Source of the DNA: an uncultured Eubacteriales bacterium
GTDB taxonomy: Bacteria > Bacillota > Clostridia > Christensenellales > Borkfalkiaceae
NCBI GenBank assembly: GCA_958405585.1
Contig: CATYEP010000098.1
Coordinates: forward strand, 1 to 6,987
Direction: 5' to 3'
Length of the DNA stretch: 6,987 bases
A model generated the notes under the pieces. It did not search any database, had not been told where the DNA came from, and saw only the letters and a program-made list of their open reading frames with translations. This document shows positions 1-5,699 of the stretch, piece after piece. Positions within the stretch are counted from its first letter, which is position 1. The number at the start of each line of letters is the position of its first letter. The position numbers were made by a program, and so were the translations under genes.

Positions 1-563
1 GAAAGCGTTACATCGTCGGTATATTCGATCTCCGAACCGATGGGGATCCCCCTGCTGAGCCGCGTAACTTTGATACTCAGCGGTTTTAAAAGTTTGGCAA
101 TATACAGAGCAGTCGCATCCCCTTCCACGTCGGGATTGGTCGCAAGGATCACTTCTTCCACCGGTTCATTGCCCACGCGGGCAAGAAGCTCGCGAATACG
201 GATATCGTTCGGCCCGATCCCTTCCATCGGGTTGATCACTCCGTGCAGGACATGATACACGCCCTTGTATTCGTGCAGTTTTTCCAGCGCGATGACATCT
301 TTCGGCTCTTTGACGACACAGATCACGCGATGATCGCGCTGCCGGCAGATCTCGCACTCCTCATCTTCCGTAAAATTTCCGCATACTTTGCAATAACGGA
401 CTTTCTTTTTTACGTTCAGGATCGCGGCGGCAAATTCCTGCGCCTCGCTATCCGTCATGTTGATGATCTTATAGGCATACCGCTGGGCAGACTTTTTGCC
501 GACCCCCGGGAGTTTGGAAAACTCGTTGATCAGCCTTCCGATCGGTTCAATGTACACTTGCAT
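1..563 (-). CDS. recR: Recombination mediator protein RecR, 3' end cut by window edge
   Basis: RecR works with RecF and RecO to help RecA load at gaps and stalled forks in cytoplasmic DNA repair. I translated this frame by hand from the ATG at 563-561; 187 codons are visible. In order they show the N-terminal helix-hairpin-helix (L18-PGVGKKSAQR, about residues 10-30), a four-cysteine zinc finger (C58, C61, C70, C73), and a Toprim domain with the ATNPDVEGDATA motif (about residues 127-138) and RLSRGIPIGSE shortly before the end. The family is about 198 residues long, so only about 10 C-terminal residues should be missing beyond base 1. The gene starts 3 bases after the ybaB stop, with a GGGAGG ribosome site (576-581) inside the end of ybaB, which suggests translational coupling. 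The dnaX-ybaB-recR order is the classical one. No key residue is missing in the visible part. Confidence 0.96.
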   Translation of the reverse strand, partial: MQVYIEPIGRLINEFSKLPGVGKKSAQRYAYKIINMTDSEAQEFAAAILNVKKKVRYCKVCGNFTEDEECEICRQRDHRVICVVKEPKDVIALEKLHEYKGVYHVLHGVINPMEGIGPNDIRIRELLARVGNEPVEEVILATNPDVEGDATALYIAKLLKPLSIKVTRLSRGIPIGSEIEYTDDVTL

Positions 564-566
564 TGT

Positions 567-905
567 TTAAAAAAGGCCTCCCATGCCGCCCATTCCGCCG
601 AACGGACCCATCTTTTCCTGGTAAACTTCGTCCGCTTTTTTATAACCGTCGTTGATCGCCGCCATGATCAGGTCTTCCAGCATCTCGACATCTTCGGGAT
701 CGACTACTTTCGGATCCAGCTCGATCCCGTCGATCTTCTTTTTCGCGTTCATGTACACGACCACCGCTTCTCCGCCGCTCGTGCCCACGATCTCCCAGTC
801 TTCCAGGAGTTTTTCCGTTTCCTGCAGCTGTTCCTGCATTTTCTGCGCCTGTTTCATCAGGTTCTGCATATTTCCGCCGCCCATTCCGCCTTTAAATCCT
901 GCCAT
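567..905 (-). CDS. ybaB: YbaB/EbfC family nucleoid-associated DNA-binding protein
   Basis: This is a 112-residue protein of the YbaB/EbfC family (YaaK in Bacillus), small dimeric DNA-binding proteins encoded between dnaX and recR; their exact role is not settled. Visible family features are the N-terminal helical stretch MQNLMKQAQKMQEQL (about residues 13-27), a beta region containing GTSGGEAVVVYMN, and the signature DPKVVDPEDVEMLEDLI (about 68-84) followed by a helix. Both ends are rich in Gly-Met (GGMGGG near the start, FGGMGGMGGLF at the end), typical low-complexity tails of the family. I chose the ATG at 905-903 because AAGGAAGG lies 8 bases before it and the conserved MAGFKGG start follows. 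The open frame continues upstream to 977, but that stretch has no family similarity. A 106-base gap without a clear promoter separates it from dnaX; recR follows after 3 bases. Confidence 0.95.
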   Translation of the reverse strand: MAGFKGGMGGGNMQNLMKQAQKMQEQLQETEKLLEDWEIVGTSGGEAVVVYMNAKKKIDGIELDPKVVDPEDVEMLEDLIMAAINDGYKKADEVYQEKMGPFGGMGGMGGLF

Positions 906-913
906 TTTTCTAT

Positions 914-921
914 CCTTCCTT
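914..921 (-). promoter_or_regulatory. Ribosome binding site that fixes the ybaB start
   Basis: AAGGAAGG on the minus strand ends 8 bases before the ATG at 905. It decides for this start over an in-frame ATG 72 bases further upstream. Confidence 0.8.
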
Positions 922-1011
922 TTCTGTCTTTCTATTCCCGCGCACTCTGCGCCGTCTATCCGACAAGTTTCCTGCAAACTTTCGTCTGCCGTGAAGCTTG
1001 TTGCAAAATTC

Positions 1012-2673
1012 CTATTTCACTTCAATGTCCGTATCCGGAAAATCCCGCTTGAGCTGTTCGATCTGCTCCTTTGCAGGATCCGCCTTCTCTCCTTTTTGCC
1101 GTACCACAAAATCATGGATCCCGATCGCCTCCAACGCCTGCTGCAGGTTCTTATGATTTTCCGTACTGTTCAGCCGCGAAGCGATGATCTCGTTGTCCGT
1201 CGTAAGCACGAACGTATCCCCTTCGAACGAAGTCTCCAGATCCTGACACATCGTAAACAACACGCCGCTCTTGACATTTTTTCTTAAAGACCGCATAAAC
1301 AGCGCACCCGCCGCCTTTCTGTTTTCCAGTGCGTTCGTATTTCCTGCAGTTTCGGGTTTTCTGTCTGCAAACGATGTGCGCGGAGCGGAAAACAGATCCG
1401 CAGGAGCTTCGTCCACCATGCGCGGGCGCGCCGCGCGGTGCGGAACGTTTTCCGTAAACGGAGAATCTGACTCTTCCTCCATACGTGCGCCCTGCGGCGA
1501 AACTTGCGGCGCGGAAAATCCGCCGCTTCTTAATTTTGCTTCCAACGCATCCAGCCGCCTTGCCAACGAAAGCACATCCTGATCCGCCTGCGGCAGACAA
1601 GCCTTGGCGATTGCCGTTTCAAAAAGAATCCGCGGCGACGTGGAATAACGAAGATCCGTTTCTACTTGTGCAAAGATCTCGCTCGTGCGCAAGATCTTTC
1701 TTCCGCCCGCCGCGTCCGCGATGCGCTTGACTTCCGCAAACATTTCGGCAGGAAGCCCCAAAAGCTCCTGAGCATTGCGGCAGGTCTTCGCGATCGTGCA
1801 GCGGTTTAAAAATGTCAGCATGTCTTTCGCCAACACACCGACCCCTTTGCCCGATGCGATCACCTTTTCCGTTTCGGAAAGTGCCGCGGACACGTCCTCT
1901 TTCAGAACACTTTCGCCCAGCTTTGCCACTTCGTAAAAATCTGCCGAACCCAACACCTCGCAGACATCCGCATATGTCAGCTTACCCTTGCTGTACGAGA
2001 TACAGATATCCGCCACCGAAAGGCTGTCACGCATACTGCCCGCGCCTGCGCGCGCGATCGCCGAAACCGCTTCGTCCTCGTATTCTTTTCCGATCTCTTT
2101 CAAAATCTTTTTCAGGTGCTCTTCAATATCTTCCTGCGGGATCAGCTTAAAATCAAACCGCATGCACCTCGATAAAATCGTTGCGGGAAGTTTATGCGGC
2201 TCGGTTGTCGCCAGAATGAATACAGCGTGTTTGGGCGGTTCTTCCAAAGTCTTTAAAAGCGCGTTGAACGCCGAATCGGAAAGCATGTGAACTTCGTCGA
2301 TGATATAGACTTTGAAGCGCGCCGAAACGGGCGGATACTGTACCTTTTCGCGCAGATCGCGCATTTCGTTCACGCCGTTGTTGGACGCCGCGTCGATCTC
2401 GGAAATATCCAGATTGGCAGGATCCGCCAACGCTTTACACACCTCACATTTCCCACACGGTGAACCGTGGACGGGATGCAGGCAGTTGATTGCCTTCGCA
2501 AAGATCTTCGCCGTACTCGTTTTACCCGTTCCGCGCGGCCCGCAAAACAAGTATGCGTGCCCGACCCTGCCCGTTTCGATCTGATTTTTCAGTATTTTTA
2601 CGATATGTTCCTGCCGTACCAACCCGTCCAACGTCGACGGGCGAAAGGTACGGTACAAAGCCTGGTATGCCAT
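1012..2673 (-). CDS. dnaX: DNA polymerase III subunit gamma/tau (clamp loader ATPase)
   Basis: DnaX is the ATPase of the clamp loader, which opens the beta sliding clamp and, as tau, ties polymerase and helicase together. The 553-residue protein is close to B. subtilis DnaX (about 563). It starts with MAYQALYRTFRP, the canonical N-terminus. It has Walker A GPRGTGKT (45-52), a zinc module with C64, C73, C76 and C79, Walker B VYIIDEVH with D126-E127 (122-129), sensor 1 around ATTEPHK (155-161) and the SRC arginine-finger motif (168-170). A low-complexity Pro/Ser/Arg linker (about 383-448) follows, then the tau C-terminal domain. The start is supported by TAAGGAG seven to thirteen bases upstream; the frame extends 14 codons further but without similarity. 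It follows sigH after 49 bases, which include a small hairpin. All catalytic motifs are intact. An A AAA AAT heptamer at codons 464-466 is in slippery frame but unsupported as a gamma-making site. Confidence 0.98.
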   Translation of the reverse strand: MAYQALYRTFRPSTLDGLVRQEHIVKILKNQIETGRVGHAYLFCGPRGTGKTSTAKIFAKAINCLHPVHGSPCGKCEVCKALADPANLDISEIDAASNNGVNEMRDLREKVQYPPVSARFKVYIIDEVHMLSDSAFNALLKTLEEPPKHAVFILATTEPHKLPATILSRCMRFDFKLIPQEDIEEHLKKILKEIGKEYEDEAVSAIARAGAGSMRDSLSVADICISYSKGKLTYADVCEVLGSADFYEVAKLGESVLKEDVSAALSETEKVIASGKGVGVLAKDMLTFLNRCTIAKTCRNAQELLGLPAEMFAEVKRIADAAGGRKILRTSEIFAQVETDLRYSTSPRILFETAIAKACLPQADQDVLSLARRLDALEAKLRSGGFSAPQVSPQGARMEEESDSPFTENVPHRAARPRMVDEAPADLFSAPRTSFADRKPETAGNTNALENRKAAGALFMRSLRKNVKSGVLFTMCQDLETSFEGDTFVLTTDNEIIASRLNSTENHKNLQQALEAIGIHDFVVRQKGEKADPAKEQIEQLKRDFPDTDIEVK

Positions 2674-2679
2674 ATTTAT

Positions 2680-2686
2680 CTCCTTA
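2680..2686 (-). promoter_or_regulatory. Ribosome binding site of dnaX
   Basis: TAAGGAG on the minus strand ends 6 bases before the ATG at 2673-2671. It fixes this ATG as the start rather than the in-frame ATG at 2715. Confidence 0.85.
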
Positions 2687-2688
2687 CA

Positions 2689-2708
2689 GGGAAAGCAGAC
2701 GCTCTCCC
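2689..2708 (-). other. Small hairpin between sigH and the dnaX ribosome site
   Basis: In the minus-strand RNA, GGGAGAGC (2708-2701) pairs with GCUUUCCC (2696-2689), 8 pairs with one G-U, around a four-base loop GUCU. It ends two bases before the dnaX Shine-Dalgarno. No U-tract follows, so it is not a terminator. It could tune dnaX initiation or block decay from upstream; that is inference. Confidence 0.4.
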
Positions 2709-2722
2709 CGCTCAAATTCCGA

Positions 2723-3292
2723 TCAGTTTTTCCTCGTTTTTAATAGCTGCAAAACTTTTTTCTTCGCCCGCTGGACTGCATTTTCCGCGCTCTTTTCACT
2801 GCGGTTTTCCTTTCGGGCAATCTCGCCGATGCTCAGCCCTTCCATATAATCGGTCAGGGCAGAAAATTCAGTCTGCGTCAAATTTTTCTGCAGCAGAGCC
2901 AAAAATTCGCCCCGTTCTTCTCCGCCGATCAAAACGGTTTCCGGGTTTTCCTGTGTGATCAGCTCCATACATTGCCCGTCCGCGTCAAACAGCGGAACGT
3001 ATGTATTCAAGGCGGAATGTTTTTTCCGCGCCGCGCTCTTGACGGCGCTCAGAATACGCCGATTTATGCAAAGATAAGCAAAATTTTTAAAACTCATCCC
3101 GCCGTCCCGATAGCCCGTTACGGCCGAATACAGTCCGATCATGCCTTCCTGCACCAAATCTTCCGCATCCCCGCCTTCCAGAAAATAGCCGCGCGCGATC
3201 CCGCGAACTGCATTTTTATATTTTTCGAGAAGTTTTTCCGCCGCCGCGCGATCACCCGCCTGCGCCGCACGCGCCATTGCTTCGTCCGTCAT
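2723..3292 (-). CDS. sigH: RNA polymerase sigma-70 family factor, SigH (Spo0H) type
   Basis: A 189-residue alternative sigma factor with region 2 and region 4. Region 2 covers about residues 20-92: RGYFLEGGDAEDLVQEGMIGLY (region 2.1/2.2, core binding, with D45-L46-V47-Q48-E49-G50), then SFKNFAYLCINRRI and AVKSAARKKHSALNTYV (2.3/2.4, -10 recognition). Region 4 is at the C-terminus, LTQTEFSALTDYMEGLSIGEIARKENRSEKSAENAVQRAKKKV (about 138-180), a helix-turn-helix for the -35. These blocks, notably YFL-G-D-EDLVQEGMIGLY and the ARKKH-LNTYV stretch, resemble B. subtilis SigH, which drives competence and entry into sporulation. The location directly after mrnC-rlmB is the same as in Bacillus and supports the call. 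It is shorter than B. subtilis SigH (about 218). The start ATG overlaps the rlmB stop as ATGA, so translation is probably coupled; no good ribosome site is visible. The linker 100-130 is diverged, so another related sigma is possible. Confidence 0.8.
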   Translation of the reverse strand: MTDEAMARAAQAGDRAAAEKLLEKYKNAVRGIARGYFLEGGDAEDLVQEGMIGLYSAVTGYRDGGMSFKNFAYLCINRRILSAVKSAARKKHSALNTYVPLFDADGQCMELITQENPETVLIGGEERGEFLALLQKNLTQTEFSALTDYMEGLSIGEIARKENRSEKSAENAVQRAKKKVLQLLKTRKN

Positions 3293-3999
3293 GATCTTTG
3301 CCGCACCGCCTCGTATGCCGCTATGCCCAGCGCAACCGACGCATTCAGCGAATTGACTTTGCCCTTCAACGGCAAAGACAGAATCTTGTCGCATTTCTCG
3401 CGCGTAAGCCTGGATATCCCCTTGTCCTCTCCGCCTACCACCAAAGCGATATCGCCCCGCAGATCACTTCCGTAAATGTTTTCTCCGTCCGCTTCCAGTC
3501 CGTAGACCCAATACCCGCTCTTTTTCAGTTCGTCGATTGCAAAATTGATCCCCGGCACGCGCGCCACCGCTATATGATTTGCCGCGCCTTCCGATATGCG
3601 CACCACCGCGCCGTTTACCTGCGCGCTCTTGTTTTTGGGGATGATCACTCCGTCCGCACCCGCGCATTCCGCCACTCGCAGAATACTGCCCAGATTGTGC
3701 ACGTCCTCGATCCCGTCGCAGATCACCACAAAACGCGGTGCATCTTTCTTTTCCAGAAACTGGTCAAAATCGGCATATTCGTAATCGGAAACATAGGCAA
3801 TCACCCCCTGGTGCCTGCCCGTTTCGCTTTCCCGATCCAAAGCCTTTCCGTCCGCAAACTGTACGCGGATATTTTTCTCGCGCGCCATCGCAAATATGCG
3901 CCCCGCAGAATGCTCCGCACCTTTCTGCATTAAAATTTTATCCACCGTGGCAGAAGTCTTTAAAAGCTCCAGTACGGCATTTCTTCCTTCAATCTTCAT
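3289..3999 (-). CDS. rlmB: 23S rRNA 2'-O-methyltransferase, RlmB/TrmH (SpoU) family
   Basis: A 236-residue SPOUT-fold enzyme that transfers a methyl group from S-adenosylmethionine to a ribose 2'-OH of 23S rRNA (G2251 by E. coli numbering for RlmB). The N-terminal substrate-binding domain begins IEGRNAVLELL (3-13). The catalytic domain carries the three SpoU motifs: motif 1 around N102-LG-S-LR108, motif 2 VVGGEDKGI (187-195) with E191, and motif 3 LPLKGKVNSLNASVA (209-223) with S217, L218, N219 and S221, forming the trefoil-knot cofactor site. The start at 3999 has GGAGAG at 4005-4010, 5 bases upstream. It overlaps the end of mrnC by 11 bases and the start of sigH by 4. The position after mrnC favours RlmB over other TrmH paralogues, but the target base cannot be proven from sequence. 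Confidence 0.93.
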   Translation of the reverse strand: MKIEGRNAVLELLKTSATVDKILMQKGAEHSAGRIFAMAREKNIRVQFADGKALDRESETGRHQGVIAYVSDYEYADFDQFLEKKDAPRFVVICDGIEDVHNLGSILRVAECAGADGVIIPKNKSAQVNGAVVRISEGAANHIAVARVPGINFAIDELKKSGYWVYGLEADGENIYGSDLRGDIALVVGGEDKGISRLTREKCDKILSLPLKGKVNSLNASVALGIAAYEAVRQRS

Positions 4000-4390
4000 T
4001 GTTCTCTCCGCCGATCAGCTCATCGATGCGGCCGTAATTTCCAGTCAGGTACAAATACCCGATGACCGCTTCAAAACCCGTAGAAAGATTGTACTCCGCT
4101 ACGGACGCATTCTTGCTCTTTGTCGGTTTTTTTGCATTCCTGCCCCGCAGAAAAATTTCTTGCTCTTCCGCAGTCAGCTTTTCATAAATACGCTCGGTCA
4201 GCTTTGCCTGCCCCTTCGCACTCACCCGCTCCGCTGACAGTTTCTGCAAAACGCCCGTTTTATAGTCGGATGCAAATACCAGCGATTCCCGCACATACAG
4301 AGAATACACCGCATCGCCGATAAACGCAAGCACAACGGCATTCATTCCCCTCGCCCTCTCCGCTGACATCCTTTCATTAAATTTAACCAT
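3989..4390 (-). CDS. mrnC: Mini-ribonuclease III (23S rRNA maturation)
   Basis: Mini-III is an RNase III catalytic domain without the double-strand RNA-binding domain; in Firmicutes it trims 23S rRNA precursors. The 133-residue frame has the motif LAFIGDAVYSLYVR with catalytic D26, RGRNAK (82-87) with the following variable lid, and STGFEAVIGYLYLTG (103-117) with catalytic E107. No dsRNA-binding domain follows, as expected. The start is uncertain. The ATG at 4390 gives MVKFNER, which aligns with the Bacillus N-terminus MLEFD, but it has no ribosome site and lies at the predicted transcription start. An ATG at 4411 would lie upstream of that start. An ATG at 4345 has GGAGAGGG 8 bases upstream but would remove 15 residues before LAFIGD. 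The gene heads the six-gene run and overlaps rlmB by 11 bases. Confidence 0.92.
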   Translation of the reverse strand: MVKFNERMSAERARGMNAVVLAFIGDAVYSLYVRESLVFASDYKTGVLQKLSAERVSAKGQAKLTERIYEKLTAEEQEIFLRGRNAKKPTKSKNASVAEYNLSTGFEAVIGYLYLTGNYGRIDELIGGENNED

Positions 4391-4396
4391 AAAATC

Positions 4397-4425
4397 ATTA
4401 TACCATACCACGCGGAAAAATTCAA
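4397..4425 (-). promoter_or_regulatory. Sigma-A type promoter of the mrnC-rlmB-sigH-dnaX-ybaB-recR run
   Basis: On the minus strand TTGAAT (4425-4420) is followed after exactly 17 bases by TATAAT (4402-4397). A TG one base before the -10 adds an extended -10 (TGGTATAAT). Six bases (GATTTT) then lead to the ATG at 4390, so transcription is expected to start at or beside that A. Near-consensus elements with ideal spacing in an otherwise non-coding region make this the best promoter in the window. Confidence 0.85.
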
Positions 4426-4449
4426 TAAATCCGCGGATACTATTTTAAC

Positions 4450-4473
4450 GCGCGCGCAAACATTTGCGCGCGC
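4450..4473. repeat. GC-alternating palindrome upstream of the mrnC promoter
   Basis: GCGCGCGCAAA (4450-4460) and TTTGCGCGCGC (4463-4473) form a perfect 11-base inverted repeat with two bases between. Its centre is about 71 bases before the predicted mrnC transcription start and it lies 24 bases upstream of the -35. No U-tract follows on either strand, so a terminator is unlikely. A dimeric regulator site or a weak barrier hairpin is possible. The alternating CG tracts could in principle adopt Z-form. Confidence 0.6.
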
Positions 4474-4606
4474 AAAACAGCATTTTTCAAAACAGTCTCA
4501 CTATCAATATAAAAACACGGGACCATTGTTTTGCTGCAGTCTAATTGCGGCATGGAAAACTATGGAAAGCTTTTCCCGCTGATCTCATTCAAGCAGGACT
4601 CGCTTT

Positions 4607-4648
4607 AAAAATGCCGCCATGCCTGCGCATATGCACAGGCATGGCGGC
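4607..4648 (-). terminator. Rho-independent terminator of cwlD
   Basis: GCCGCCATGCCTG (4613-4625) and CAGGCATGGCGGC (4636-4648) form a perfect 13-bp stem; the loop contains the self-complementary GCATATGC. On the minus strand the stem is followed by ATTTTT (4612-4607). It lies 93 bases after the cwlD stop and isolates cwlD from the mrnC run. On the plus strand only CGCAATAAATT follows, so it acts in the minus direction. Confidence 0.88.
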
Positions 4649-4741
4649 CGCAATAAATTCGAAACGCTTTTCAGCAAACAATACTTCCAAACGATTTTTT
4701 AACGGACATAAATTTCATATTCCGCCGCAACGGATAACGTC

Positions 4742-5422
4742 TCAGCACAAATAAGAAAGCGTACCCTTGAAGATCGCATCCGCAATTTTATTCTGATACT
4801 CATCGGAAAGCAACAGCTGCTCTTCGCGCGCATTGGACAAAAAACCGCACTCTACCAATACGGAGGGCGCATCCGTACATTCCAGCATAAAAAAATCGCC
4901 TTTCAGCGCAGCAACGTCTCTGCCGCTGAGTTCGTTCAACATCGGCTGAATACACTCTGCAAAAGCTACCGAATTTTCATCGCCTTCCCGGAAAAACACC
5001 TGACCGCCATAGCGCGTCCGATCCGCCAGAAAATTATTCTGATGAACAGAGATCACGAGATTCGGCTGCGCTTCCTGAATGATCTCGCGCCGTTTTTCCA
5101 TATCGCGGCGTTTATAGCCCTGCGTCGGCAAGCCGTAAAGCCCGCCTTGATTTTTTCTCGTCAATACTACCCGAAACCCTGCATCAGCAAATAAGCCCTG
5201 TAATTTTTGTACGATTTTTAAGTTGACGTCACTCTCTTTTACGCCCGAAACCGACCCGAGCACCCCCGGATCGACTCCGCCATGCCCTGCATCCAACACA
5301 ATACAATACGAAGATCTCTGTACACTGGCATAACTCACAGCCGAAAGTCCCAGACACGATAGTAGCAACAGACAAATCAAAATAGCAGCGGCGGCTACTG
5401 CGCCTTTTTTAAACAATATCAT
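4742..5422 (-). CDS. cwlD: N-acetylmuramoyl-L-alanine amidase, amidase_3 family, CwlD-like
   Basis: A zinc amidase that cuts the bond between muramic acid and the stem peptide of peptidoglycan. CwlD acts in the forespore during cortex synthesis and, with a PdaA-type deacetylase, makes the muramic-delta-lactam needed for germination. The 226-residue protein begins with KK and a hydrophobic segment (about 8-30; signal peptide or membrane anchor). The catalytic domain shows IVLDAGHGG with zinc ligand H47, E63, SVHQN with H127, and VLVECGFLSN with catalytic E191. The single-domain layout, the block PTQGYKRRDMEKRREII and the C-terminal YQNKIADAIFKGTLSY resemble B. subtilis CwlD more than the multidomain LytC type. 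The ATG at 5422 is the first possible start: an in-frame TAG lies two codons upstream. No ribosome site is seen; a sigma-E-like -10 ends 5 bases before the ATG. A vegetative amidase is the alternative. Confidence 0.82.
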   Translation of the reverse strand: MILFKKGAVAAAAILICLLLLSCLGLSAVSYASVQRSSYCIVLDAGHGGVDPGVLGSVSGVKESDVNLKIVQKLQGLFADAGFRVVLTRKNQGGLYGLPTQGYKRRDMEKRREIIQEAQPNLVISVHQNNFLADRTRYGGQVFFREGDENSVAFAECIQPMLNELSGRDVAALKGDFFMLECTDAPSVLVECGFLSNAREEQLLLSDEYQNKIADAIFKGTLSYLC

Positions 5423-5427
5423 ACGCT

Positions 5428-5456
5428 ATTGTATGCGTAAAAGAGCGGAAAAATGC
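5428..5456 (-). promoter_or_regulatory. Candidate sigma-E sporulation promoter of cwlD
   Basis: On the minus strand CATACAAT (5435-5428) equals the sigma-E -10 consensus as I know it from B. subtilis. GCATTTT (5456-5450), 14 bases upstream, is close to the -35 consensus (KMATATT). No good sigma-A -35 is present at 16-18 bases. B. subtilis cwlD is a sigma-E/sigma-G gene, which fits. Only five bases separate the -10 from the ATG, so a transcript from here would have almost no leader. The -35 overlaps the hairpin arm. Confidence 0.45.
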
Positions 5457-5474
5457 TTTGCATTTTTCCGCTCT
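5439..5474 (-). terminator. Perfect 15-bp hairpin upstream of cwlD, probable ansA terminator
   Basis: AGAGCGGAAAAATGC (5442-5456) and GCATTTTTCCGCTCT (5460-5474) form a perfect 15-bp stem with a three-base loop. On the minus strand the stem end and following bases give CUCUUUUA, a modest U-tract. On the plus strand GCCTTTTAAA follows. It lies 226 bases after the ansA stop and 19 bases before the cwlD ATG, so it should separate the two genes or attenuate read-through into cwlD. Confidence 0.6.
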
Positions 5475-5500
5475 GCCTTTTAAATCTTCCGACCTTTCAA

Positions 5501-5518
5501 TTTTAAATTTCCGCCGTA
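5501..5518 (-). repeat. 18-base leader repeat, copy 1 (upstream of cwlD)
   Basis: On the minus strand TACGGCGGAAATTTAAAA matches the copy at 6768-6785 in 17 of 18 positions, in the same orientation. Here it lies 79 bases before the cwlD ATG, in the ansA-cwlD gap, without an obvious -10 in front of it. The rest of that gap (5475-5699) is A/T-rich and shows no gene. Confidence 0.55.
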
Positions 5519-5699
5519 TTTTTTCAAAAGGCCGCACCCTGTATCGATTTATTGCTTTCCTTTCTGCTTTCCGATAATTCTCCGTATCTCTATATGGCAG
5601 AGCAAAAATTTACTTGCAATCTGCACGTAAAAATAAAAAAACGAGCGCCTGAAATCTTAAAAAAATTTGCCCGCCGCCCGAACAAAATCCGCACCGATT

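Larger units (their letters stand above)
4391..4741. other. Intergenic region between cwlD and mrnC
   Basis: This 351-base stretch holds, in transcription order, about 93 bases without a recognisable element after the cwlD stop, the strong terminator at 4607-4648, about 130 A/T-rich bases, the GC palindrome at 4450-4473 and the mrnC promoter. The middle part includes an 8-base direct repeat CAAAACAG (4473-4480 and 4488-4495, 15 bases apart) and an imperfect palindrome around GGAAAGCTTTTCC near 4564-4576. I see no gene or known RNA in it; short frames on either strand have neither homology nor ribosome sites. Confidence 0.7.

Noticed and set aside
906..977. N-terminal extension of YbaB from an ATG at 977
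   Set aside because: The strong AAGGAAGG site and the conserved MAGFKGG start place initiation at 905; the added 24 residues are not part of the family.
965..981. Inverted repeat AAGTTT/AAACTT between dnaX and ybaB as a terminator
   Set aside because: Only six A/T-rich pairs and no U-tract on either strand.
40..1287. Long plus-strand frames over recR, ybaB and the end of dnaX (for example 243-1052 and 652-1287)
   Set aside because: They are antisense shadows of confidently identified minus-strand genes, with low-complexity His/Phe/Ser-rich translations and no ribosome sites.
1151..1600. 149-codon minus-strand frame inside dnaX
   Set aside because: It is the -1 frame of dnaX with Arg/Gly/Lys-biased composition; it only matters as the frame entered by a hypothetical frameshift.
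2674..2722. SRP (scr/ffs) RNA next to dnaX, as in Bacillus
   Set aside because: The gap to sigH is only 49 bases and holds no SRP-RNA-like sequence.
4545..4754. 69-codon plus-strand frame in the cwlD-mrnC gap
   Set aside because: It runs through the cwlD terminator hairpin, has no ribosome site and no recognisable similarity.
5596..5625. Possible promoter or structured RNA (GCAGA..TCTGC, TTGCAA..TATAGA) in the ansA-cwlD gap
   Set aside because: The stem is bulged and short, and the promoter elements have a 19-base spacer and a weak -10; not distinguishable from A/T-rich background.
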